Origin: CAYZUC01 sp964481705
GTDB taxonomy: Bacteria > Bacillota > Clostridia > Lachnospirales > Lachnospiraceae
Direction: 5' to 3'
DNA length: 23,939 nt
NCBI GenBank assembly: GCA_964481705.1
Contig: CAYZUC010000042.1
Coordinates: forward strand, 1 to 23,939
Made by a program: the position numbers and the translations under genes. Under the pieces are notes generated by a model. That model was not told where the DNA came from and ran no database searches. It saw nothing but the letters and a program-made list of their open reading frames with translations. Shown here piece by piece: positions 7,916 through 16,100 of this stretch. Every line of letters starts with the position of its first letter. The first letter of the stretch is position 1.

Positions 7916-8626
7916 ATGGACGAGAGTGTTCAAAAGGAAGTCACTGACAAATATTCGCTCAGGGGACGCATTTTTCAAAAACTTCGTGAAGATATTATCA
8001 GTGGTAAGTATAAACAAGGCGAAGAGCTGCGTGAAGTAGCTATTGGAGAGGAATATGGCGTAAGCAGGACTCCGGTTCGAGAGGCCTTCCGTCAATTGGA
8101 ACTGGAGGGTTTGGTACGTGTCATACCAAACAAAGGAACCTATGTAGAGGGAATTTCTGCAAAGGACGTCATGGATATTTACGAGATACGTTCCCGTTTG
8201 GAAGGTTTATGTGCCAGATGGGCAACAAAGAATATTACGCATGCTCAATTAGATGATATGGATGAAGCTGTGTATATGTCAGATTTCCAGGCTCATCGCG
8301 CTCACTTTGATAAGGTAACAGAGCTTGACAGTCAATTTCACCAGCTTATGTACGAAGCGAGCGGCAGCAAAAGATTAGAACATATCCTTAAGGATCTGCA
8401 TCAATACGTTTTTAATGTGCGTTTGATGTCCATTTCTGCTCATCAACGAGGTCAGACATCGAACGAAGAGCATGCTGCGATTTTGAATGCAATCAAGAAT
8501 AAAGATTCTGACCTGGCAGAGGAGCTTGCAAGAACTCATATTCAGAATGCGATTGAGAACGCACTTGCCAACGGTCTGACAGATATGTTAGAGTTACAGT
8601 GTGATAAAAATAAGATAGAAGAATAG
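7916..8626 (+). CDS. GntR-family transcriptional regulator with FCD ligand domain
   Basis: A 236-residue dimeric DNA-binding repressor or activator. Residues about 14-75 form the winged helix (ELREVAIGEEYGVSRTPVREAFRQLELEGLV is typical of GntR; only its start and end are diagnostic here). Residues about 82-220 are the all-helical FCD domain. The metal-binding set Asp138, His142, His186 and His208 is present; in this subfamily it holds a metal that helps bind small carboxylates. The gene begins 24 bases after the citrate-synthase candidate and ends 34 bases before icd, so it is co-transcribed with both. The inferred role is control of its own operon through the palindrome at 6385-6424. Citrate, isocitrate or 2-oxoglutarate are plausible ligands, but the sequence does not tell which. 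Confidence 0.9.
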   Translation: MDESVQKEVTDKYSLRGRIFQKLREDIISGKYKQGEELREVAIGEEYGVSRTPVREAFRQLELEGLVRVIPNKGTYVEGISAKDVMDIYEIRSRLEGLCARWATKNITHAQLDDMDEAVYMSDFQAHRAHFDKVTELDSQFHQLMYEASGSKRLEHILKDLHQYVFNVRLMSISAHQRGQTSNEEHAAILNAIKNKDSDLAEELARTHIQNAIENALANGLTDMLELQCDKNKIEE

Positions 8627-8660
8627 TGTGGGAGATTTGCACGCAAGATTGGAGAATAAG

Positions 8661-9869
8661 ATGAAGAAATTTGATATGACTACCCCAATAGTAGAAATGG
8701 ATGGAGATGAAATGACCAGAATTCTTTGGCAGATGATCAAAGATGAGCTTTTATTTCCTTTTATTAATTTGAACACAGAGTACTATGACCTGGGACTAAA
8801 AAATCGTAACGAAACAAATGACAAAGTTACCGTAGACAGTGCTGAGGCCACGAAAAAGTATGGTGTTGCAGTAAAATGTGCAACGATAACTCCCAACGCA
8901 GCAAGAGTGAAAGAGTATGATTTGAAGGAAATGTGGAAAAGTCCGAATGGAACCATTCGTTCTATTTTGGATGGAACGGTATTCCGTGCTCCCATTCAGG
9001 TAAAAGGAATCGAACCATGCGTTAAGAATTGGAAGAAGCCTATTACTTTAGCAAGACACGCATACGGTGATGTATACAAAAATGTTGAGATTCGTGTTCC
9101 AGGAGCAGGAAAAGCAGAGCTTGTCTTTACAGATGAGAATGGAAATGAGACCCGTGAGACGATACAACAGTTTAAAGGTCCTGGTGTTATCCAAGGCATG
9201 CATAATACCGATGCATCGATTTCCAGCTTTGCAAGATGTTGTTTTACCTATGCAATCGATACCAGACAGAGTGTTTGGTTTGCGACTAAGGATACGATAT
9301 CCAAGAAATATGATCATCGTTTTAAGGATATTTTTCAGGAAATCTTTGAGAAGGAATACAAAGAGAAATTTGACAAATTGGGCATTGAATATTTCTATAC
9401 CTTGATTGACGATGCCGTTGCGAGAGTCATGAAAGCAGAAGGAGGATTCATTTGGGCTTGTAAGAATTATGATGGAGATGTTATGAGTGATATGGTAAGC
9501 TCCGCCTGTGGTTCTCTTGCTATGATGACATCCGTGCTTGTATCTCCTAGCGGTGTCTATGAATACGAAGCAGCTCATGGAACTGTACAGCGTCATTATT
9601 ATAAGCATCTGAAGGGAGAGGAGACTTCTACCAATTCAGTAGCAACTATTTTTGCATGGTCAGGAGCTCTGAGAAAGCGTGGAGAACTCGATAGTAATAA
9701 AGACCTACAACGTTTTGCAGATGCGCTGGAAAAGGCAACTCTTCAGACAATTGAAGAGGGTAAAATGACAAAAGACCTTGCCTTGATTACTTCTCTAAAG
9801 AATGTCAAGGTATGCAGCAGCTCTGAATTTATCAAAGAGATACGTGTTAATCTAGAAAAAAGTCTTTAA
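8661..9869 (+). CDS. icd: NADP-dependent isocitrate dehydrogenase
   Basis: Oxidatively decarboxylates isocitrate to 2-oxoglutarate with NADP in the cytoplasm, supplying carbon for glutamate and NADPH. The 402-residue length and sequence match the homodimeric subfamily shared with eukaryotic enzymes rather than the E. coli type. Visible substrate-binding motifs are SPNGTIR (94-100), FRAPI (108-112) and RHAYGD (132-137). The metal-binding NYDGDVMSD segment and the NADP-binding YEAAHGTVQRHY segment follow. The start is ATG 8661, six bases after GGAG (8651-8654); an in-frame GTG at 8628 gives a non-conserved extension. It is the last gene of the operon and is followed by a strong terminator. Confidence 0.96.
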   Translation: MKKFDMTTPIVEMDGDEMTRILWQMIKDELLFPFINLNTEYYDLGLKNRNETNDKVTVDSAEATKKYGVAVKCATITPNAARVKEYDLKEMWKSPNGTIRSILDGTVFRAPIQVKGIEPCVKNWKKPITLARHAYGDVYKNVEIRVPGAGKAELVFTDENGNETRETIQQFKGPGVIQGMHNTDASISSFARCCFTYAIDTRQSVWFATKDTISKKYDHRFKDIFQEIFEKEYKEKFDKLGIEYFYTLIDDAVARVMKAEGGFIWACKNYDGDVMSDMVSSACGSLAMMTSVLVSPSGVYEYEAAHGTVQRHYYKHLKGEETSTNSVATIFAWSGALRKRGELDSNKDLQRFADALEKATLQTIEEGKMTKDLALITSLKNVKVCSSSEFIKEIRVNLEKSL

Positions 9870-9879
9870 TAAGATGATA

Positions 9880-9912
9880 AAACGCTGTTGGATGATTGCT
9901 CCAACAGCGTTT
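9880..9912. terminator. Bidirectional Rho-independent terminator between icd and the ABC-F gene
   Basis: A perfect 13-bp stem, AAACGCTGTTGGA (9880-9892) with TCCAACAGCGTTT (9900-9912), encloses a 7-nt loop. Its arms end in Ts on both strands (TTT then CTTT on plus; TTTT on minus). It separates the convergent icd (plus) and ABC-F (minus) genes and overlaps the space just before the ABC-F stop codon. Confidence 0.9.
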
Positions 9913-9914
9913 CT

Positions 9915-11840
9915 TTATATCATACTTTGTAATTCTTCCCATTGTTCCATATGCTTTTCCAACGTGATAACAAGTTCTTCCTTCTCACGAGTTAATTTTA
10001 AGCATTGTGGTAAATCGGTTGCTACCTCTTGTTTGGATAATTCATTATCTATCTCAGCTGTTCGCATTTCTATTTTCTCGATTTCAGCTTCTAATTGTTC
10101 AATCTGACGATTGATTTTTCGCTGTTTTGCCTGCACTTCCTTTTGTGCCTGCCAGGAAAGCTTTTGCTCAGAGTCTGAATGATTTCCAAGATTTGTTGCA
10201 TGATCAATAGATGCTTCCGTAAGATGACGTATCATTAAATCGTGCTTTTCCAAATAATAATCATAATTACCAATATAATTGAAAATGGTATGATTCGTAA
10301 GTTCCAGAATTCTGGTTGCTGTTACATTGATGAAGTAACGATCATGACTAACAAAAAATACAGTTCCGGTATAAGAATTCAGTGCCTGTTCGAGTATCTC
10401 CTTGCTAATCATATCAAGATGATTTGTTGGTTCATCAAGAATCAGAAAATTAGCATTAGAAAGCATAAGCTTCGCCAGAGACATTCTGCCCCTTTCGCCA
10501 CCACTCAGCTCACGAATCCTTTTGAAAACATCATCTCCGGTAAAAAGAAATGCAGCAAGAGTATTTCTGATTTTTGTGTTATCAAGACTGGGATAATCGT
10601 CTGATATTTCCTCAAACAAAGTCTTGTCCGGATGAAGCACCTGATGATCCTGATCATAGTAACCTACCATTACCTTGGAACCTAGATTAACGCTTCCAGA
10701 ATCAGCTTTTATCATTTCATTAATAATTTTGAGAATCGTAGTTTTTCCGGTTCCATTATTCCCAATCAGTGCAACGCGTTCACCACGTTTGATTTCGAAA
10801 GAAATATGAGAGAAAAGCGGTTCGTCTGTAAATGATTTTGATAAATCTTCGATACGTAGTACGTCATTGCCACTTTCACATACCGGAGTGATCTGGATAT
10901 TCATAGAATCGTTAAGTTCCACGGGCTTCTCAATACGTTCTATTTTATCAAGCATCTTTTCTCGACTTTCAGCTCGTTTAATGGATTTCTCACGGTTAAA
11001 TGATTTCAGCTTTTGAATTACTTCCTCCTGATGTTTCACTTCTTGTTGCTGATTCCAGTATTGTTTAATTGCCGCCTCACGCAGCATTTTCTTCTTTTGT
11101 GCATATTCGGAATAATTTCCTCGATACAGAAAGCACCTGGTTCCTTCTATTTCGATAATCCTAGAGACAATCTTATCCAGAAAATAGCGGTCATGAGCGA
11201 CGATAATGACTGCTCCATCATAGTTGATCAGATAATTCTCCAGCCACTGAATCGATTCCATATCCAAATGGTTTGTTGGCTCGTCCAATAGTATCAAATC
11301 AGGCTTGGATAGAAGTAATTTTCCAAGTGCCACCCTTGTTTTCTGACCACCGGAAAGTGTTGCGATTTTCTTGTTGAATTCCTCTTCCGTAAAGCCAAGA
11401 CCCTTTAAGATTCCCTTTACTTCACTTACAATTGCATATCCATTATTCAACTCGAAATTATGGCTTAATAAAGAGTAGCGTTCCATCTGACGTTCCAGTT
11501 CTTCGCCTGTGGCAGATTTCATGGAAAGTTCCAGAGCACGTATCTCCTTTTCATCATCCAAAAGCTTTTGTTTCACAAGAAGTACTTCCTCGTAAATCGT
11601 ATGATTACTTGTAACCGCCTCTTGCTGGGCAAGATAACCAATGGATTTATCCTTAGAAAGAGATACTATGCCATCAGTGGCATCCAATTCTCCCATGATT
11701 ATTTTTAATAATGTTGATTTTCCCGCTCCGTTATTACCGACAATTGCCACCTTTTCCCGTTCGTCAATCGTAAAGGAACAATCCGTCAGAACAGGGGAAG
11801 ATACAAAGGTTTTACTTATTTTTGAACATTGTAAAAGCAT
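9915..11840 (-). CDS. ABC-F family ATPase (ribosome-associated, Uup/YdiF-like)
   Basis: A soluble protein with two ABC cassettes and no membrane domain (641 aa). ABC-F proteins act on the ribosome, either as translation factors or as antibiotic-protection proteins. First cassette: Walker A GNNGAGKST (35-43), signature LSGGQ (162-166), Walker B LILLDEPTNHLD (about 182-193). The linker (about 241-310) is charged. Second cassette: GNNGTGKTT (360-368), LSGGE (445-449), LILDEPTNHLD (about 466-476). A basic/acidic coiled coil occupies about 565-640, as in Uup/YdiF-type housekeeping members, so I favour translation quality control over drug resistance. The chosen start is the second ATG (11840), five bases from AGGAG at 11850-11846; the upstream in-frame ATG at 11858 would place this binding site inside the coding region. 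It is divergent from rex. Confidence 0.9.
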   Translation of the reverse strand: MLLQCSKISKTFVSSPVLTDCSFTIDEREKVAIVGNNGAGKSTLLKIIMGELDATDGIVSLSKDKSIGYLAQQEAVTSNHTIYEEVLLVKQKLLDDEKEIRALELSMKSATGEELERQMERYSLLSHNFELNNGYAIVSEVKGILKGLGFTEEEFNKKIATLSGGQKTRVALGKLLLSKPDLILLDEPTNHLDMESIQWLENYLINYDGAVIIVAHDRYFLDKIVSRIIEIEGTRCFLYRGNYSEYAQKKKMLREAAIKQYWNQQQEVKHQEEVIQKLKSFNREKSIKRAESREKMLDKIERIEKPVELNDSMNIQITPVCESGNDVLRIEDLSKSFTDEPLFSHISFEIKRGERVALIGNNGTGKTTILKIINEMIKADSGSVNLGSKVMVGYYDQDHQVLHPDKTLFEEISDDYPSLDNTKIRNTLAAFLFTGDDVFKRIRELSGGERGRMSLAKLMLSNANFLILDEPTNHLDMISKEILEQALNSYTGTVFFVSHDRYFINVTATRILELTNHTIFNYIGNYDYYLEKHDLMIRHLTEASIDHATNLGNHSDSEQKLSWQAQKEVQAKQRKINRQIEQLEAEIEKIEMRTAEIDNELSKQEVATDLPQCLKLTREKEELVITLEKHMEQWEELQSMI

Positions 11841-11851
11841 GGATTCTCCTT

Positions 11852-11880
11852 TTGACATTTATTTCACATACGTCTATAAT
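11852..11880 (+). promoter_or_regulatory. Consensus sigma-A promoter of rex
   Basis: TTGACA (11852-11857), a 17-base spacer, and TATAAT (11875-11880) match the consensus exactly. This leaves about 25 nt of leader before the rex TTG at 11911. It lies in the 70-bp gap to the divergent ABC-F start codon (11840). I see no clear Rex operator (TTGTTAA-type inverted repeat) overlapping it, so autoregulation by Rex is not supported here. Confidence 0.85.
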
Positions 11881-11910
11881 AATAGCATAAAATGTTTGGA
11901 GGTTGCAACT

Positions 11911-12552
11911 TTGGCAGAAAAAGAAATATCAAGAGCAGTGATTGGACGTTTGCCCAGATATTTTCGATATTTAGGAGAATTGAACGATAGTGGTATTGAA
12001 AGAATCTCTTCACAGGAATTAAGTGAAAGAATGAAAGTAACTGCATCCCAGATCAGACAAGATTTGAACAATTTTGGTGGATTTGGTCAACAGGGATATG
12101 GCTATAATGTACAATATCTGTATGAAGAAATAGGGAAGATTCTTGGATTATATGAAAAACACAATTTAATTCTAATTGGTGCCGGTAATCTAGGACAGGC
12201 ATTAGCTGGATATGTAAATTTTGAGAAACGTGGTTTTATAATACGAGGTATTTTTGATACCAACGAGAAGCTCATGGGACAGAAGATTCGTAATATACCC
12301 ATTATGGGTATGAATATGATGGAGGATTTTGTCCGTGAATATAACATTGATATTGCCGTTATCGCAATACCGAAATCAGCAGCAGTAGGAGTTGCAGATT
12401 CCCTTTGCAAGTGTGGTATCCGCGCTATCTGGAATTTTTCACATATTGATCTGAATGTTCCAGAGGATGTAATTGTTGAGAATGTTCATCTTTCAGAAAG
12501 TTTGATGCGATTATCCTACAATATTGCATCCAAGAGAGAAAAGAAGGAATAG
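11911..12552 (+). CDS. rex: Redox-sensing transcriptional repressor Rex
   Basis: A cytoplasmic dimer that represses fermentation and respiration genes when NAD+ is high and releases DNA when NADH rises. The 213-residue length is typical. The N-terminal winged helix spans about residues 5-80, including SRAVIGRLPRYFRYL and ASQIRQDL. A Rossmann domain follows with LIGAGNLGQAL (GxGxxG at about 90-95). The C-terminal helix that swaps between subunits is present. The start is TTG 11911, eight bases after GGAGG (11898-11902), and the consensus promoter sits just upstream. Reading further upstream in frame would run into the ABC-F coding region. The next gene begins three bases after the stop, so they are co-transcribed. 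Confidence 0.96.
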   Translation: MAEKEISRAVIGRLPRYFRYLGELNDSGIERISSQELSERMKVTASQIRQDLNNFGGFGQQGYGYNVQYLYEEIGKILGLYEKHNLILIGAGNLGQALAGYVNFEKRGFIIRGIFDTNEKLMGQKIRNIPIMGMNMMEDFVREYNIDIAVIAIPKSAAVGVADSLCKCGIRAIWNFSHIDLNVPEDVIVENVHLSESLMRLSYNIASKREKKE

Positions 12553-12555
12553 AGC

Positions 12556-13296
12556 ATGGGAAAAGACGAAGAGAAGTTTGAGCAGGCTTTACAGAGTGTT
12601 CATGTACCCGTTTTAACATTGGATCATAAATGGCATCGGCTCTTTCGTCCGGCTGATGTCACGACTGAGCTGAAAAACCTGGAAAAAGAACTCAATAATC
12701 TTGTAAAGCTCCAAGGAAAAGTAAATACGGAAATAAAAGATCTGAAAAAGCTAAAAAACAATCTTATGAAAGAGATTGTGAATCAGATGGATGATACAGA
12801 TAAGGAAGCCGACAAGAAGACCGAGGAGAACAAACGTCTCATCAGTGAAATCAATCAAAAAATAGAAGATAATCAGGATCAGCTGCTTGATCTCCCACAT
12901 CAGATTGATGATGTAAATAGAAAGCTGATGCTGGAGACTATGGATATCTGTTATGACCTACTACAGGATAATACAGATAATATAGAAGAGATAGGCAAGT
13001 GGATTAAGGATATTCGCGTACAATTGAAAAAGAACGTGATTCGTAAGCAGGAAATGGAAATTAAAAATGTTGAGATGTATTCCTATATGCATGACATTTT
13101 TGGACCCAAGGTAACAGAGATGTTTGACATCCGTTATAATGTAGAGGCCAAAAAGCAGGAGATTCTTAACAAGCAAAGAGCAGCAAAGGAAAAGGCAGAG
13201 AGAGAAAAGGCAGAAAAAGAAAAATCTGAAAAGGTAATCATAGAATCAGAAGAAAAGAAACTACAAAATATAGAATCTTCCCCCAAAACATCATAA
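12556..13296 (+). CDS. Coiled-coil protein of unknown function
   Basis: I do not recognise a characterised family. The 246-residue protein has no signal peptide or membrane segment. Residues about 38-125 are rich in Leu, Lys, Glu and Asn with heptad-like spacing and should form a long coiled coil. A second helical part covers about 130-205. The C-terminus (about 210-246) is extremely charged with repeated EKAEREKAEKEK-like units. It begins three bases after the rex stop with AAGGA at about 12543 as ribosome binding site, so its production is tied to rex. The position suggests a structural or adaptor role in the cytoplasm, but nothing in the sequence assigns one. Confidence 0.75.
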   Translation: MGKDEEKFEQALQSVHVPVLTLDHKWHRLFRPADVTTELKNLEKELNNLVKLQGKVNTEIKDLKKLKNNLMKEIVNQMDDTDKEADKKTEENKRLISEINQKIEDNQDQLLDLPHQIDDVNRKLMLETMDICYDLLQDNTDNIEEIGKWIKDIRVQLKKNVIRKQEMEIKNVEMYSYMHDIFGPKVTEMFDIRYNVEAKKQEILNKQRAAKEKAEREKAEKEKSEKVIIESEEKKLQNIESSPKTS

Positions 13297-13333
13297 GTAA
13301 ACGCGATAATCAGATCGCAGGAATGGAGAGAAT

Positions 13334-14806
13334 ATGGAGTATATTTTAACACCGGAAGAGATGAGAAGAGCAGATAGTAACACACAGGAAAAGTTAGGAG
13401 TTGCCGGATTGATTTTGATGGAAAGAGCAGCTTTATCCTGTGTTTTTACTTTGAACCGTGAGGAATTTGATCTTACCAACGTTTTAATCGTATGTGGATG
13501 TGGTAATAACGGTGGAGACGGATTTGCCATTGGCCGTATGCTGTGGGGTAAAAAAGTACCTGTAACGATTGTATTTATCGGTGACGAATCACATTGTACC
13601 GAGGATACAAGAAAGCAAATGAGTATCTGCAAAAATTGTGGCATTGAGATTCTGGATAAAATCCCCTCCAACGAATACACTACGATTGTTGATGCACTTA
13701 TTGGTATTTCCTTGAACAGAGAAATTGAATCCGACTACGCAGAAGCAGTAAATGAAATAAACAGTCGCAAGGCTCGTGTCCTGGCTGTAGATATTCCAAC
13801 AGGAATTGATGCATGTAGTGGAAAAGTACTTGGTTGCGCCGTTAAGGCAGATGTGACGGTCACGTTCGCTTACAAGAAAATAGGTCAGCTTCTTTATCCC
13901 GGTGCTGATTATTGTGGAAAAATCGTAAAAAGTGATATTGGAATCTATGATTTTGTATTTGAAGATAATTTACCAAAGATTTGCGCTTATGAAGCAGAGG
14001 ATATCTGCCTTCCAAAAAGGGAAGCATATTCCAATAAAGGTACTTTTGGTAAGGTTCTATTGATTGCAGGAAATGTAAATATGTGTGGTGCTGCAATTTT
14101 TGCTGGTAAAGCCGCTTTTCAAACCGGTTGTGGAATGGTAAAGATTTATTCTGTTGAGGAGAATCGGACCATTCTTCAGACCAGCTTGCCTGAAGCAATT
14201 CTATCTACTTATGACAAGGATCAATTTGAACAGGAAGAACTTCAAAAGTCACTGGATTGGTGTGATTGTATTGGTATTGGTCCGGGACTTACCACTTCAG
14301 AAGTATCAGAACAAATTGTACGTTTTGTATTGGAGCGGGCAACAGCACCTCTTGTTTGTGACGCAGATGCGCTCAATATTATTTCGAAGAATCCCGATTT
14401 ACTTAGTTCCTGTTCGCAGGAGGTAATCATTACACCACATGTGGGTGAGATGAGCCGACTCACAGGCTTATCCATAGATGAAATCAAGAATCATTTAATT
14501 GATTCTGCAACCGATTTCGCTTCCAGCTATAACATAACATGTGTTCTCAAAGATGCCCGTACTGTAATAGCAGATGAAAATGGAAATGTTACCATCAATA
14601 CAACAGGTAATAGTGGAATGGCAACAGCCGGCAGCGGTGATGTTTTAAGTGGAATTATATGTGGGCTTTTAGCGCAGGGATTAAAACCATTTGAAGCTTC
14701 TTCACTTGCCTGTGCTATTCATGGAAGTGCCGGAGATCGTGGCAAAGCCAAGGTGGGAGAGCATGAGTTAATGGCTCATGATATTATTGATCATTTAAAC
14801 GATTGA
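13334..14806 (+). CDS. nnr: Bifunctional NAD(P)H-hydrate epimerase / ADP-dependent dehydratase
   Basis: Repairs hydrated NADH and NADPH. The N-terminal YjeF-like half interconverts the R and S epimers, and the C-terminal ribokinase-like half dehydrates the S form using ADP. The fused protein is 490 aa, normal for the family. The N-terminal domain (about 1-210) shows EMRRADSN near residue 9 and the nucleotide loop GCGNNGGDG at 55-63. The C-terminal domain (about 225-490) shows ITPHVGEMSRL and the catalytic NSGMATAGSGD at 426-436. The start is ATG 13334 after GGAGAG (13324-13329). It is the third gene of the rex operon, 37 bases after the coiled-coil gene, so a redox sensor and a repair enzyme for the same cofactor are encoded together. 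Confidence 0.95.
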   Translation: MEYILTPEEMRRADSNTQEKLGVAGLILMERAALSCVFTLNREEFDLTNVLIVCGCGNNGGDGFAIGRMLWGKKVPVTIVFIGDESHCTEDTRKQMSICKNCGIEILDKIPSNEYTTIVDALIGISLNREIESDYAEAVNEINSRKARVLAVDIPTGIDACSGKVLGCAVKADVTVTFAYKKIGQLLYPGADYCGKIVKSDIGIYDFVFEDNLPKICAYEAEDICLPKREAYSNKGTFGKVLLIAGNVNMCGAAIFAGKAAFQTGCGMVKIYSVEENRTILQTSLPEAILSTYDKDQFEQEELQKSLDWCDCIGIGPGLTTSEVSEQIVRFVLERATAPLVCDADALNIISKNPDLLSSCSQEVIITPHVGEMSRLTGLSIDEIKNHLIDSATDFASSYNITCVLKDARTVIADENGNVTINTTGNSGMATAGSGDVLSGIICGLLAQGLKPFEASSLACAIHGSAGDRGKAKVGEHELMAHDIIDHLND

Positions 14807-14858
14807 TAGAATAATATAGTTATAATGCGCAGATATCCGTGCAGGAATGGAGATTATA

Positions 14859-16034
14859 ATGGAACAATACATGAGAGTAAATGCTTGTATTGATTTGGAT
14901 GCAATTCATAAAAATCTTATGAACATGAAGGAGAATATATCTCCAACAAGTAAATTAATGGCGGTTATTAAAACAGATGGTTACGGACATGGCGCCGTAA
15001 CCATTTCTAAGGAAATAGAATCACTTGATTATCTATATGGATTTGCAGTCGCTACCGTTGAGGAAGCGATTATTCTGCGAAAAAGCGGAATAACAAAGCC
15101 TATTCTTGTTTTGGGATTTACGTTTCCGAATGCATATAAAGATATCGTGCGTTATGATATCAGACCTGCAGTTTTTAAGTATTCCATGGCGGAAGAATTA
15201 TCAAAAGAAGCTGTAAGTCAAGGAAAAATTGTTCATTTCCATATTAAGATCGATACGGGAATGGGCAGAATTGGATTTCAAACAACGGATGAAAGCATCG
15301 CAGAAATTATAAAGATTGCCAAATTGCAAAATGTAGAGACAGAAGGTATATTTACTCATTTTTCAAAGGCAGACATGTCTGATAAGGAACCTACTTTTAT
15401 ACAGATTAACAAATTTCATGATTTTATAGAGCGTTTGTCTTTGAATAACATATGTTTTCAAATTCATCATTGCTCGAACAGTGCAGGTATTGTTGAAATC
15501 GCTAAGGCAAATTATGATATGGTAAGGGCTGGGATTACGCTTTATGGTTTGTGGCCTTCTGATGAGGTAAGAAGAGATGTGATAACCCTCTATCCGGTCA
15601 TGTCAATCATCAGTCACATCGCATATATTAAAGAAGTAGAGGCAGGCACACCGATTAGTTATGGTGGTACTTATATAGCACCCGCAAGACGAAAGATTGC
15701 CACGATTCCCGTGGGATATGGAGATGGTTATCCACGTGGGCTTTCCGGAAAAGGTTCTGTGTTAATCCGAGGAAAAAGAGCTCCTATATGCGGACGTGTC
15801 TGTATGGATCAATTTATGGTAGATGTCACAGATATTGCAGACGTAAGGGAATTTGATCCTGTAACACTCATGGGGAAAAATGGTCAGGATCAGATTACTG
15901 CCGAAGAACTTGGAGAGTTATCCGGAAGATTCAATTATGAGCTGGTTTGCGATATTGGAAAGCGCGTCCCCAGAACCTATTACAAAAACGGAGAAATTGT
16001 TTTTACAAAGGATTATTTTCAGGATTACCTCTAG
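14859..16034 (+). CDS. alr: Alanine racemase
   Basis: A PLP enzyme that makes D-alanine for peptidoglycan (391 aa, normal length). The PLP-binding Lys38 lies in AVIKTDGYGHG; the family norm is KADAYGHG, so the TDG variation is slightly unusual but keeps the lysine and tyrosine. The second catalytic residue, Tyr268, is in ISYGGTY, and the C-terminal beta domain carries GYGDGYPRGLS and CGRVCMDQ. The start is ATG 14859, six bases after GGAG (14849-14852); an ATG at 14847 overlaps that site and is rejected. It follows nnr by 52 bases, where a TATAAT at 14821-14826 lacks a good -35 box. The mazF toxin gene follows, as in Bacillus subtilis, but the antitoxin is absent. Confidence 0.95.
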   Translation: MEQYMRVNACIDLDAIHKNLMNMKENISPTSKLMAVIKTDGYGHGAVTISKEIESLDYLYGFAVATVEEAIILRKSGITKPILVLGFTFPNAYKDIVRYDIRPAVFKYSMAEELSKEAVSQGKIVHFHIKIDTGMGRIGFQTTDESIAEIIKIAKLQNVETEGIFTHFSKADMSDKEPTFIQINKFHDFIERLSLNNICFQIHHCSNSAGIVEIAKANYDMVRAGITLYGLWPSDEVRRDVITLYPVMSIISHIAYIKEVEAGTPISYGGTYIAPARRKIATIPVGYGDGYPRGLSGKGSVLIRGKRAPICGRVCMDQFMVDVTDIADVREFDPVTLMGKNGQDQITAEELGELSGRFNYELVCDIGKRVPRTYYKNGEIVFTKDYFQDYL

Positions 16035-16049
16035 AAAATGATTTTTCCA

Positions 16050-16100
16050 GAATACACCTTTAATATTTGTCAATACTAGTACCGAAAGGAAGGTGTATTC
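16050..16100 (+). promoter_or_regulatory. 11-bp inverted repeat in the mazF leader enclosing its ribosome binding site
   Basis: GAATACACCTT (16050-16060) and AAGGTGTATTC (16090-16100) are perfect inverted repeats separated by 29 bases. The 3' arm ends at the base before the mazF ATG, and its AAGG is part of the purine-rich ribosome binding site (AAAGGAAGG, 16085-16093). In RNA this could hide the site and limit toxin translation; in DNA it could be an operator. Which of the two is unknown. Confidence 0.55.

Noticed and set aside
9048..9608. Minus-strand open frame of 186 codons opposite icd
   Set aside because: It lies wholly within a strongly conserved isocitrate dehydrogenase gene, has no recognisable domain and no ribosome binding site.
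11641..11910. In-frame upstream extension of rex
   Set aside because: It overlaps the ABC-F coding region in antisense and the rex promoter; TTG 11911 with GGAGG gives the normal Rex length.
14803..14826. TTGATA and TATAAT before alr as a promoter
   Set aside because: The spacer is only 12 bases and no alternative -35 box is at a proper distance; the TATAAT alone is not enough.
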